NCBI RefSeq assembly: GCF_040581485.1
Contig: NC_090129.1
Coordinates: forward strand, 9,844,501-9,908,500
From: Linepithema humile
Taxonomy: Eukaryota; Arthropoda; Insecta; Hymenoptera; Formicidae
Length of the DNA stretch: 64,000 bases
Direction of reading: 5' to 3'
Of the stretch, positions 1 through 9,762 are shown piece after piece (the first letter of the stretch is position 1; every line of letters begins with the position of its first letter). A program made the position numbers and the translations under genes. A model generated the notes under the pieces. That model worked only from the letters and a program-made list of their open reading frames with translations, made no database searches and had not been told where the DNA came from.

Positions 1-660
1 AGCAATTGTTAAATTGTTAATAAGTTCTTGACCTAAGTGCTTATTGTCATGAACACAATTGGCAAGAAAACCATTGAAATTTTTAAATGGAAAAGCAGAT
101 GTAGTTCATAAAGGACCCCACCGTCGAATACTTAACGGAAGATGTAATAGCTGATGAACATTATATGATAATTCTCGATCACTGTAAAGTTCATCAATTT
201 GTTTTACATATAATGTAAATAATTTTTCTGCTTGTTCAATATCTTGTATTGTAATCTTGATTTTAAATAAATTAAACAGAGCTAATGAAGCCAATGTTGA
301 AAATATTTATCTGGCAAATAATTAATTAATGCTGGAAGAGAATAAAATAATATATAATTATAAAATTCTGAAGCTTTAAAATGCAAATAATCTGTTATAC
401 GTCGTGGCATTCTATCAAATGACTGAAGAAGTCGAATATTCAACAAGAAAGTATTTATTTCTTCACTAAATTTTTTTATATTTTAAGGTTTTTTTTTATT
501 TAATAAAATAATTATGAATTGCTTTCCTGATCCAAGAAGTACAGAGTGCATGTATTCTGGTATAACACAAGTTCCTAAATCATTTAAAGGAAAATATGAA
601 ATTATAGAATATCCTTTAACTCCTCGGATGTGTTTTTTTTTAATGCACATGTTTTTCTAG
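1..660 (-). pseudogene. Decayed DUF4218-type transposase fragment
   Basis: Read on the minus strand, successive pieces match the conserved core of the insect transposase-like proteins that carry a DUF4218 domain. In order they are a YMHSVLLGSGKQF block (about 590-540), an RMPRRITDYLHFKASEFYNY block followed by FYSLPALINYLP (about 420-310), a HQLLHLPLSIRRWGPL block (about 165-118) and an SAFPFKNFNGFLANCVHD block (about 100-45). The frame breaks between the second and third pieces near 295. The Trp expected after GPL is a TGA stop at about 115, followed by a second open stretch that runs off the window edge. Such proteins normally cut and paste CACTA-like DNA transposons; this copy cannot encode a full enzyme. 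The block order is seen directly; the family name rests on recognition of the motifs. The element is truncated by the window start, so its ends were not seen. Confidence 0.72.
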
Positions 661-1600
661 CTTGTCGTTCTATTAGTCCTTAATATAGTGTTAATGTAAA
701 TATTTGACATATTATACGAGTTTTATCGGCTTGAAATATCGACGTCTACTTTTAGGCAAGCTAAACAGATTTTTCAATACTGAAACGAGTTCTAAATACA
801 TAGCAACGTGTCTAATGCGTATTTACTTGCTGAATTTAAAAAAAAAAAAACAGAAAAATTTAAGAGAGGAGTGCTAACAATGAATTTAATTAATAATCTT
901 TCAAATTATTATAGACTAGTAGTTAGAAGACACTGCGACAGTGTTCAAAATAAAAAATGCTATATTTAAGCATTTATGCTCAACTGACGAAAGTTCGCAG
1001 CACGAATTATGTCCTGCCGGCGCCGAAAGTTGGTGCAGATATCGATGCGCAGAGACTACAGGATTATAAGATACATTTGTTCACGACCTGCCGCTTTCTG
1101 CAGAATTTGTTGCATTTTTTAAAGTCAATTTATGCAGATCTATCAAAAGATAATCTTCTACAACGATGCGTAAGAGATAAATCGCAGATTAATAATGAGA
1201 GCTTCACTGCTACAATTTGACGCTTGGTACTGAAACATCTTTAATGTGGCTTTAGAAACCGCTCAGCATTTTTTACCCGCTTGTTTGTTTAATGAAAGAC
1301 GTTCAACAATTCTTTGAATTATGTACATACGCATCGTTATCAGACCGCAATGTAATCAGTACGCCGAGTTTCGAGATAAATGGAAATGTTATGCAAATCG
1401 ACGATTTGCCAGATGGCTCGAACAGCTGCTAGCGAAGAGAGAGAAATAAAAAACGAGTTCTGCGAGATTGCAAAAGGCATTTTATGCATTATTTTATGCA
1501 TGCATTTATATGCGTCTGGAATTGCTGATTAGGCTAAAACTTACATAAATACTAGAAATATGTAATTAAATTATACTTGAAGTTTAGGCTCGCAAATTTT
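661..1600. other. AT-rich sequence without recognised gene
   Basis: No coding frame with recognisable motifs. A small open frame at 957-1220 (87 codons) has no domain and no codon signal I trust. The stretch around 1050-1075 (cagagactacaggattat) weakly resembles a motif of the 8.7-kb array far to the right (cagagactgcacgattac), so old array-derived sequence is possible. Confidence 0.4.
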
Positions 1601-1970
1601 AATCGATGGAATAGCAGGAGGATCTCAAGCAGGAGGATCTCAATTGAGAGAAATTCTTATATAAATATGTATTATTAACTTTCTCTACTGTGAGTTATTA
1701 ACTCACAGTAGAGAACATGGTGACATTTGAATAACACCTACATATATAAGAATTTCTCTCAATCACATATGTGAATTCATTTTCGAAGGAGTTTAATAAT
1801 GTCAAATTGATTCTGCAGACTTCTGATTAACAGATTTGTTAAGGTAGCACTGAAGATGGCTGAATGATTAGCCGAAACGTTTGCTACTTACGAAATATAT
1901 TGGTTACAATAAAAGATTTCAAGAACTACAATCTTCTTTGGCTTGAGATCCTCCTGCTATTCCATCGATT
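1601..1970 (+). mobile_element. 370-bp inverted-repeat element carrying a hammerhead ribozyme
   Basis: The ends are perfect 30-bp inverted repeats at 1601-1630 and 1941-1970 (left end starts AATCGATGGAATAGCAGGAG). Inside the left end a 15-bp piece (AGCAGGAGGATCTCA) is duplicated in tandem. Further in lie a second inverted pair (TTGAGAGAAATTCTTATATA near 1640-1662 and its complement near 1742-1763) and a palindrome of about 33 bp near 1682-1716. A hammerhead motif sits at 1841-1889. No protein is encoded. Small hammerhead-bearing, non-coding retroelements (retrozymes) mobilised by Penelope-like elements are known in animals. This one may be such an element or a Penelope-like end copied in inverted orientation. 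The true termini and a target duplication were not identified. Confidence 0.6.
1841..1889 (+). ncRNA. Hammerhead ribozyme motif (minimal stem III)
   Basis: All expected parts occur in order: an 8-bp stem I (AAGGTAGCA pairs with TGCTACTT, one G-U), CTGAAGA core, one extra T, stem II GGCT/AGCC around an 8-nt loop, GAAA, a two-pair stem III reduced to C-G, then GTT as the cleavage triplet. This is the layout described for Penelope-associated hammerheads, which have a very short stem III and may cleave best as dimers. The extra nucleotide after CTGAAGA deviates from the textbook core and occurs in all copies in this window. Activity is inferred. Confidence 0.72.
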
Positions 1971-2089
1971 AATTATGTTCGAAATTTTAAATTGCGAAAA
2001 TTTAAATGCGTTTTTTTCGAAATGACATTTTACAAATTGACTCCCACAATTTTAGAAAAATTAATGGGAGGGTCCCGTTTGCCTACAAA

Positions 2090-2233
2090 AGGCTTGTTCG
2101 TTTTAGCTGTACTGGGGCAGCTCTGGGTCTGCTCTAAACAAGATAATACAGGACAAACTATTTATCTGTCCTGTATTATCCTGTGTAGAGCAAACCCAGA
2201 GCAGCCCCAGTGTAGCTAAAACGAACAAGCCTA
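2090..2233. mobile_element. 144-bp hairpin MITE nested in the foldback element
   Basis: A nearly perfect palindrome whose ends read AGGCTTGTTCGTTTTAGCT and its complement, with a central loop near 2160. It splits the left terminal repeat of the foldback element: joining 2089 to 2237 restores the GCCTACAAATTGATTGCC found at the other end. AAA is duplicated at 2087-2089 and 2234-2236, a plausible 3-bp target duplication. No coding capacity. Confidence 0.75.
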
Positions 2234-2639
2234 AATTGATTGCCTACAGTACCGATTGCCGACATCCCATTTGTCCACATTTTGTTTGCACACAAAAATG
2301 ATTGCCTATAGATCGGTTACCTACAAGCTATACTACACACAAATAAAAAATTAAAAGCCGAACGGTCGTTTGCATACACGACAGTATTGCGCACAAGTCA
2401 CATTGCACACAAAAATTATTGCCTACAATACGATTGCCTACATGCTCTATTGCGCACAAATAAAGCTTAAAAGACGAACGTACGTTTGCACACAAAAATT
2501 ATTGTTTACAGTACGATTGCCTACAAGCTCTATTGCGCACAAATAAAAATGAAGAGACGAGCGTACGTTTGCACACAAAATTTATTGCCTACAGTACGAT
2601 TGCCTACAAGCTCTATTGCGCACAAATAAAAAATTAAGC

Positions 2640-2935
2640 AAGGTCTACCCGCATCGCCCGGTGTTTTCAATGCAAAATTAAGTTTATAATTATACGGTTT
2701 CACATGGGTTTGCAACTTTCCGCACAAAGCAAGATCTACTCCCATCGCCCGGTGCTTTGGATGCAAAATTAGGTCTATAATTATACGGTTTCACATGGGT
2801 TTGCAACTTTCCGCACAAAGCAAGGTCTACTCCCATCGCCCGGTGCTTCGGATGCAAAACTAGGTCTATAATTATATGGTTCTACATGGATTTGCAACTT
2901 TTCGCGCAAAGCAAAATCTATTTTTATCGCCCGGT
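2640..2935. repeat. About 91-bp tandem repeat inside the foldback element
   Basis: The phrase ATCGCCCGGTG recurs at about 2653, 2743, 2834 and 2925, each followed by GCAAAAnTA, a TATAATTATA segment and TTTGCAACTTT. This gives about three and a quarter copies of a 91-bp unit in the foldback core. The last copy runs into its own complement (CCCGGTGGAACCGGGCGATG near 2930-2948), which marks the fold point. Confidence 0.75.
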
Positions 2936-3315
2936 GGAACCGGGCGATGCGGGTAGACCTTGCTTAATTTTTTATTTGTGCGCAATAGAGCTTGTAAGCA
3001 ATCGTACTGTAGGCAATAATTTTTGTGAGCAAACGTACAATCATTTCTTAATTTTGATTTGTGCGCAATAGAGCTTGTAGGCAATCGTGCTGTAGGCAAT
3101 AATATTATGTGTGCAATGTGATTTGTGCGCAATAGTGTCGTGTGTGCAAACGAGCGTTCGGCCTTTAATTTTTTATTTGTGCACAAAACGGCTTGTAGGC
3201 AATCGATCTGTAGGCAATAATTTTTGTGTGCAAATGTAATGTGGACAAACGGGATGTCGACAATCGATACTGTAGGCAATCAATTTGTAGGCAAACGGGG
3301 CCTTCCCAAATTAAT

Positions 3316-5617
3316 GAGATCGTAGACAAACTAGTTTCAGCATGTAGCTATACATTCGAAATATATTTCTTTATCGTTGGAATTGGCGGAATTAAAATAT
3401 ATTTGTTTTATCCGATAATATCATCACAATGCCAGCACAAATGTAACAAAATCTGCTGACAATTTTGACAGCAAATCAGCGGCAGAATACGAACAATCGC
3501 TATAAGCTCTGTAAGAAATTTGTAATTCCAACATCTGAAGAGATTAAGCATTAATAGATTAACGTCAAAAAATAGAGAAATAAAAAAAATATTTTGATGT
3601 CTAATAATAAAATGAAATAATGTACTTATTTCTGAGTTTAAACTGCACTTTTCGTAAATTTTTATTTTTAAAATTACACACTTAAATATTTTTATACATC
3701 AAAATTTATACATCAATAATTTACATAAATTATTTTTTTAGTATAAAAATTTTGCCATAAAACTTTTGCTATAAAAAATTGCATTCCAATTTTATATAAA
3801 ACAAATATCTTATATAAAACGTTTTTTTTCTATTAATCGTGGTATATCTTTTCTTTATTCACTACCACTTAAAAATTATTTTATTTAAAAGTAATAAACA
3901 ATTTACAATTAAATAAATTGCATATTTTTTATGATGAACTGAGAAATTTGATAAGTATTGCTGGTACAAATAATGGAGCTTCCAGTGTCTTCGTTTCCGG
4001 TGTTTCCGGCGATAGACTTAAAAGTTTATTAGCGTACATTCTTTCTGTAGTTCATCAACTCACTGCCCTGTTACAAAAATAACATATATAATCCTCCCCA
4101 ATGGCGGACAAGATAAAAATTCTTTACAAAATTCTCTTAGCATACTTTCGACTGGATCAGCGGAAATCTAGCATCCGTCATTTTCCTTTGCAACTCTTGT
4201 ATCACAGGCATGTGGTTACTGAATTTGATCGCATTCTTTTGTGATATTATTACCAACAGGAATATAATAGTCCTTGCACAAACAGGTACACGATTGCACA
4301 ATTAATATTTTTCTTCTTAGTGTTGTGTTATTGTAGAGAGAGCAAGGCTTATCGTTTAGAGGTTGCTTAGGTCACGTTGTTTACACATTCCATTCTTTCA
4401 CTATCTCTTTCTATCCTGCCATCATACGTTATCCTGTACTTCGCATCACCCATATATCCACATATATCTCTTCTGGACATGTTACCTTTTCTGCGCAAGT
4501 CCTTCAAATATCCTGCGTGTATCTTGTCACTTACCAGTCGCCCGGCGGCACTCGTACGGGTTCACGTATCGAGTTATCCCTCCACCTACCACTCTTACTA
4601 CTTTCCCTTACAGTTTTCCGCCTTCCTCCCCCTTTTCCGTCACTACCTGTTGCGTACATACTGATCTGCGCAGAGTGCCGAACGCGCATTCCGTGCGACA
4701 AGCGATATTCGAGTTATACCTTTGTCCTCATACGACAAAATCGCGAGTGTGTAAAATATCGTGTGATCGTCGTAATAAAAATCGGGGGTGCCGTTTAAAG
4801 GGTCGCGCGACTTTCGTATTTAAAAACGCACGCGTGCAATGCACTTAACCTTCGCGCTTCAAATCGTCATATTCGTTCCGCCGTAATTTCGTAATATAAT
4901 AAAACGTGCGTCGGGAGTGCGTTATGCCGGGAATGGCGTGATAGTTTCGCGCGAGTACGAAACGCCGTATTTTAGCGAATCGTATAGACGAACGTATTTC
5001 CGCCGCATGCTGCGACAAATATTGGGACATGATTTTCTTTCAACTTTGAGCTCGGCTCGGGGGAGAAAAGGTTCGATTTTTATCGATGAAATTCCGAAAA
5101 GGCATCTTCAGTGTCAGACATGCTAACATATGTCATGTCGGAAGGTATGGGGTTGCTTAATTGCAACGATGAAACGTATGAACGATGGCCTACAAGTCAA
5201 CCCAGCGACTTGGTCGATAGTTCCGTAAGTTAGGTACCGAAATGCTGGTGAGAGTCCCGGTATCTAGTTGGTTGATTCCATGACTAATCGCACCTTAGCT
5301 TCTTCAAGCTTACGTTTTGTCCTCTGTTTTGACAAAATCGTGCCTCAATTGGCAAATACGGTTGTCTGAAACACGGAGGGAATTCGCGTGTAACGTCGCA
5401 GTATGGACAATTCGGTTTCTATTCGCCTGCGACGTCGGGAGTGTCGTTTAATGTGAGTCGCGCGATTTTTCGTATTCGGACACGTACGCGAGCAAGGCAT
5501 GCGCCGCAAACGCGTAATATGATTCAGTGTGAGTACTTCGAAGAACCACTGATTGTGAGAGAAGGAGGAAGCTCAGGAGGAGCATCGGCGCCGGCGGAGC
5601 AACTTTACGGTAAATTA
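3316..5617. other. Unassigned region, AT-rich then GC-richer
   Basis: 3316-4320 is AT-rich with no recognised feature. 4330-5640 is noticeably richer in C and G, with CpG-containing runs. It has overlapping open frames (for example 4363-4848, 161 codons, and 4377-4664) that show no domain and look like composition artefacts. A short block is imperfectly repeated at about 4786-4838 and 5431-5496 (GTGCCGTTTAAAGGGTCGCG and GTGTCGTTTAATGTGAGTCG), which could be two ends or subrepeats of an eroded mobile element. I cannot name it. Confidence 0.35.
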
Positions 5618-6042
5618 TTATGATAGCTCCTCCAACCATACTGCTGTTCGAACATATATAATATCTACTTTAAGATATTCATATTGTGAAAGGATTTAAA
5701 TAAGTTAGTTAAGAAACATCTAGCAGCCATATATATATATAATAGGGCACTCACGTAATTCACATATTCAAAATTTATCAACGTCTATTTTTTATTTTAT
5801 AACATATTGTATTACTATAATGTTATTATTATTATTTAACTTTTATTTTTTTATTTATTTTATATTATTTTGGTTTTATAAAAATACTTTTTTAGTGATT
5901 AATTTATTTTATTTAGCAAAATGCTCAAAAAATTTAAATGAAATTTATCGTCATTGGAAAAATATTTGGTCAGATTCCACAAATAAAACATAATTTTCCG
6001 AAAATAATTTCATAAATTTTTGTTATTAATTTACTTTCACAT
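5618..6042. repeat. Array unit U0, left segment
   Basis: From about 5618 the sequence matches the tandem array to the right. First comes the end of a half A (TGCTGTTCGAAC and the TTTAAGATATTCATATTGTG segment, as at 28790-28840). It is fused near 5741 directly to a half-B segment (GGCACTCACGTAATTCACAT, as at 31125). The order is intact in no later unit, so U0 carries a deletion or recombination junction here. The segment ends at the retrotransposon target site. Confidence 0.72.
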
Positions 6043-6390
6043 CCCGGGGGTTGAGCTACCCACCGGGCGCGTCTCCAGGTGGCGGATAGGAGGATGCCCA
6101 GTAGGTGTGAGTTTTCTGAGGGGACTTAGTGCTACTGGGTAGTGGCGGTTATAACCTGGCCCCACGGAAGTAAAACCCTGTGGAGGGTAAGGGAAGACCG
6201 TTGCCGCGGACCAGCTTCCCAAGCCAAGTTGTAAGCCATCGTGGCGATGGCTGCATGTCACTGGGGGAGCAGTGTCGCGAACGATGCCTCTGGGGTACCA
6301 GGCGAAACCCCAGAGTATCCAGCCTTACCCACGCATGCGGGGCTCTGCGTGAGCGGACCGTGTAGTTCCCTAACTACTCGTGGGACCACT

Positions 6391-7321
6391 ATGGATTCGA
6401 ATATAAAATCAAACGTAGAGAACGAAGTGGGAGGTCGGAAGGGCTCGCGTGACGGGTCTCCGAAGGAAGGAGCTAGAACGGTGACGGACGGGACCCTTAA
6501 GGGCTCCGGAAGTGAGGCCGGCCCGGCTGCGCGGCAGGAGGTTTCACCTCCAGCGAGGAAGAATCGGTGCGGGGCCAAAAGAAGGAGGGCGAAGCGGATA
6601 AGAGCAGCGGCTCTGGAAGGGGCTCGCTCTCTTCCCGTGGCTTCCCCCTGCACGCCGGTGGAAGTGGTGATGGGGCACGCCGACGGTAAACGTCGGAAGG
6701 GTTCCAAGGATACCCCTCCATCGGGCGACCGTCCGCTGAAAAAGCAAAGGACTCGCGACGGGCAACATGCTTACTCGGACGCTGTTGACCCTCTGGCGAG
6801 GGTGATTGTGGCGGAGGGCTACCCCGAGATAGGGATCACTGCTGAGCAGTTGACTCTGTTGAGGGATGCGGTCTTGGAGGAGATCGACGGGATACAGGAG
6901 GGTCCGGTGCCCAGATTCCACGGCACTTCTCTAAGGAGTGGTGCGGCGGTGGTAAGATGCGCGGATGCGGCGTCGCTGGATTGGCTCGTGGGGCGGATCG
7001 GCGGCATCACTCCGTGGGAGGGCGCCAGGCTCAGGGTGATGGGCTTGGACGCGCTTCAAAAGCAGCACAGAGCGGTGGTTTGGGTCCCGGGACTTCCCAG
7101 GCGCGGCCACGGTCCTGAAGCGGCTGGAGAAGCAGAACCCGGGGCTCATCACCGGGAGCTGGAAAGTGTTTGCGGAGGGGGTAGGGACCACCAGGGAGGG
7201 TGGGAACCTGGTCCTCGGGGTCCCGGGGTCCAGTGTCCTCAAATTGAAGACTGGACTTCAGACCATTCTTTGGGCTCGACAGGGTTGTCTTTCGGGTAAG
7301 TGGAGCCCAGGGGGGGGGTAA
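6391..7321 (+). pseudogene. LINE ORF1 (DUF4780-like), frameshifted
   Basis: The likely start is the ATG at 6391 (MDSNIKSN); an open frame extends back to 6241 but that part looks like leader. The first 140 or so residues are basic and low in complexity (for example KNRCGAKRRRAKRIR), as expected for a nucleic-acid-binding ORF1. They are followed by a folded region with ITAEQLTLLRDAVLEEIDGI, RFHGTSLRSGAAVVRC and WLVGRIGGITPWEGARL, a pattern I associate with DUF4780 in insect LINE ORF1 proteins. Near 7085-7110 the frame shifts: the expected continuation (TVLKRLEKQNPGL, then SWKVFAEG) is in frame 2 and ends at the TAA at 7319-7321, whereas the 6391 frame runs to 7299 in unrelated sequence. The product normally coats element RNA. 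This copy gives only a truncated protein. Confidence 0.7.
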
Positions 7322-7363
7322 AGGGGGATAAGGAGGACCCCCCTAAAACGGTCTCGCAGCCAA

Positions 7364-7975
7364 ATGGCGGGATCGAGAGGGATAGCCTTCACCCAGGTTA
7401 ATCTGCATCACAGCAAAGGGGCCTCGGCTGTTTTGGCCAGGCAACAAGCTAGGAGACAAACATGCATATCACTGATGCAAGAACCCTGGGTAATCCGAGG
7501 TTGCATCAGGGGTTTGGCGGCCTGCGGTAGGCTCTTTAGGGCTCCATCAGTGGACCGGCCCAGGGCCTGCGTGGCCGTCAAGGGCATGGAAGCCCAGCTG
7601 ATACCTCACCTGTGTTCCAGGGACGTTGCGGCTGTAGAAGTGAATTTCACTGATCACTCCGGTGACAGGAAGAAAATGGTTATTTGCTCGGCCTACTTCT
7701 CTCATGACGAGGGGGAGGCGGTGCCGCCTGTACCGGTGATAAAACTGGCAGAATACTGCCAGGAGAAACGGCTTCCTTTGATCATGGGATGTGACGCTAA
7801 CGCGCATCACACCGTGTGGGGAAGCTCGGACACCAATGATAGAGGGAGGAAAGTGTTGGAGTTTCTAGCTACTACGGATCTGGAGATCCTCAACACAGGA
7901 GATGAGCCCACCTTCTGCACTATAGCGAGAAGAGAAGTGCTCGACATCACTGTCTGTTCCAGGCAGTTGAGGTAG
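7364..7975 (+). pseudogene. LINE ORF2, endonuclease part
   Basis: It starts at the ATG at 7364, about 40 bp after ORF1, and covers 203 codons of an APE-type endonuclease that nicks target DNA for target-primed reverse transcription. Visible motifs are QVNLHHSKGA (11-20), QEPW (39-42, metal-binding Glu), GCDANAHHTVWGS (142-154, catalytic Asp/Asn/His region) and LDITVCS (193-199). The frame stops at the TAG after SRQLR. The final SDH motif (SLSDHRQISF) lies in another frame just downstream, so a frameshift separates it from the rest of the domain. The junction (7965-8010) is a run of imperfect GTAGTGGAG/GTAGTACAG repeats, and slippage there probably caused the shift. Confidence 0.8.
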
Positions 7976-9762
7976 TGGAGGTAGTACAGGAGGTAGTGGA
8001 GTGGAGGGTCTCGACGGAGCCCTCGCTCTCTGACCATAGGCAGATCTCCTTCAGGATAGCTAAGGCTAGGGGGAAGGAGGTCAAATTCAGAAATCCGAGG
8101 AAAACCAAGTGGGACTCCTATAGGAAAGACCTAGCCAACAGTCTCAAAGGCTTCCCTAAGAGGCACGGGACAGAGGACGAACTGGAGACCTGTGTGGACT
8201 ACTTGCAGAGGTCTCTGGTAAACTGCTACGAAAGTAACTGCCCCGAAAAGGCGGTTACAAATAGTAGAGGAACTTCCTGGTGGACCCCTGGACTGCAGGG
8301 TCTCAGAGTGGCGGCTCGTAGGGCCTGGAACAGAGCCAGGAACACGGGCCGCCAATCCGACTGGGAGCTCTCTAGGAGGGCACAGAAGGAATATAGAGAC
8401 TCTGTGGTTAGGGCGAAACTGGAAAGCTGGAGAAAGTTTTGCGAGGAAGTAGAGGGAATGCCTGAAACGGCAAGAATCTGCAGGATCCTCGCTAGGAACC
8501 CGGATGCGACTCTGGAAGCCATTGCACTCCCTGATGGGACGGTGGTGACTGGAGAGCAATGTCTGGAGCATCTACTGGAAGTGAGCTTTCCGGGCTTCCA
8601 TAGGGAGCAGGGAGAGCTATTTGCATATAAGGAGCCGGGCTCACTCAGAAGAGCCCGACAAGCGGACTGGCGAATGGCGGCCAAGATTGTCATGCCCGAG
8701 AAGGTCAAGTGGGCAATTAACACCTTTAAGCTCTACAAGTCAGCGGGACCGGATGGTATCTTTCCGGCTCTTCTACAAGAGGGACTGGAACAGATCGTGG
8801 GCCCACTGACCCGAACCTTAAGGGCTTGTATCGCAATGGGCTACACACCCAGCGCATGGAAACTGGCCAGGGTAGTTTTCATTCCGAAGGCGGGAAGAAC
8901 GAGCTACACCAAGACAAAGGATTTCAGGCCAATTAGCCTAACATCGTTTCTCCTTAAGACATTGGAGAAGCTGGTGGACACGTATCTGAGGGAGACAACT
9001 CTGTGGAGTCACCCTCTCCACAAGAATCAGCACGCGTATCGTTCGGGCTATTCCACCGAGACTGCTCTACATCAGACGGTAGCGTTTATTGAGGAGCAGC
9101 TGGAAAGGAGGGGCTACGCGGTGGGTGCTTTCTTGGACATAGAGGGCGCTTTTAACAACACACCGCATGGAGTAGTGTGTGAGGAAGCCGCCAGAAGGGG
9201 TGTCCCGATAAAGCTCGTTGAGTGGATCCGGGGCATGCTAGGGAGGCGTGTGATAACTTTGCTGGGAACTGCGAAAGTCTGTGGGTGGGTGGGAAGAGGC
9301 TGCCCGCAGGGCGGAGTACTTTCCCCACTTTTATGGTGCCTGGTAGCAGACGGTTTATTAAGGGCACTGGACGATAGAGGCTTCACTGCACAAGGCTACG
9401 CGGATAACGTGGCAATACTTGTGCGAGGCCCGTTCCTAGAGACGCTTCTAGAGCTCATGCAGGGGGCACTGGAAGTTGTAGATGAGTGGTGTCAGAGGAC
9501 AGGTTTAGCGGTGAATCCACTGAAAACCGGTCTTACTGTCTTCACTCGCAAATACAAGGTGGGCACCATTGTGGGACCCACTCTTGGAGGAGTAAGGTTA
9601 GTTCCGACCGAATCGGTGAAATATTTGGGAGTTATCCTGGATAAGAAACTGCTTTGGGAGGAGCACCTTCGTAATCGGTGCAAAAGCTTGTGCCAGTATT
9701 TTTGGACGTGTAGAAGGACCTTTGGCCAGACTTGGGGCTTGAAACCGAGTATGATACACTAG
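7976..9762 (+). pseudogene. LINE ORF2, reverse transcriptase part
   Basis: The frame is open from about 7975 to the TAG at 9760-9762 (595 codons including a non-ATG first codon). It begins with the C-terminal endonuclease motif SLSDHRQISF (17-26), then a linker, then the RT palm and fingers: SAGPDGIFPALLQ (256-268), FRPISLTSFLLKTLEKL (317-333), GAFLDIEGAFN (384-394, first catalytic Asp at 388), CPQGGVLSPLLW (443-454) and GYADNVAIL (474-482). The last box should be YADD; here the second catalytic Asp is Asn (GAT AAC), which should abolish polymerisation. The terminal TAG stands where related elements have Trp (a TGG to TAG change), and the same frame continues into RNase H. The copy therefore has two independent inactivating lesions in this part. 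Confidence 0.85.

Larger units (their letters stand above)
2066..3307. mobile_element. Foldback DNA transposon, 8-bp target duplication
   Basis: The ends are related inverted repeats (left GGGAGGGTCCCGTTTGCC; right end complement GGGAAGGCCCCGTTTGCC), and the match continues inward for well over 60 bp, interrupted on the left by a nested MITE. Flanks carry the 8-bp direct repeat AAATTAAT at 2058-2065 and 3308-3315. The arms consist of many short repeats built on TTGCCTACA, CTATTGCGCACAAATAAA and TTTGCACACAAAAATTATTG, on opposite strands in the two arms. No transposase is encoded, so it is non-autonomous. An 8-bp duplication is usual for hAT and P families, but the tip sequence is not a standard hAT tip, so I leave the superfamily open. 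A shorter copy lies at 27175-27757. Confidence 0.75.

Noticed and set aside
957..1220. 87-codon frame downstream of the transposase relic
   Set aside because: Contains a segment resembling array non-coding sequence; no ORF conservation to compare; likely chance.
2226..3307. Regularly spaced TTGCCTACA words as a CRISPR-like array
   Set aside because: The spacing is irregular, the words occur on both strands in inverted arms, and the element has transposon ends and a target duplication in eukaryotic DNA.
4363..4848. 161-codon plus-strand frame
   Set aside because: Cys/His/Ser-rich low-information peptide with two alternative overlapping frames of similar length; no domain and no regular Cys/His spacing.
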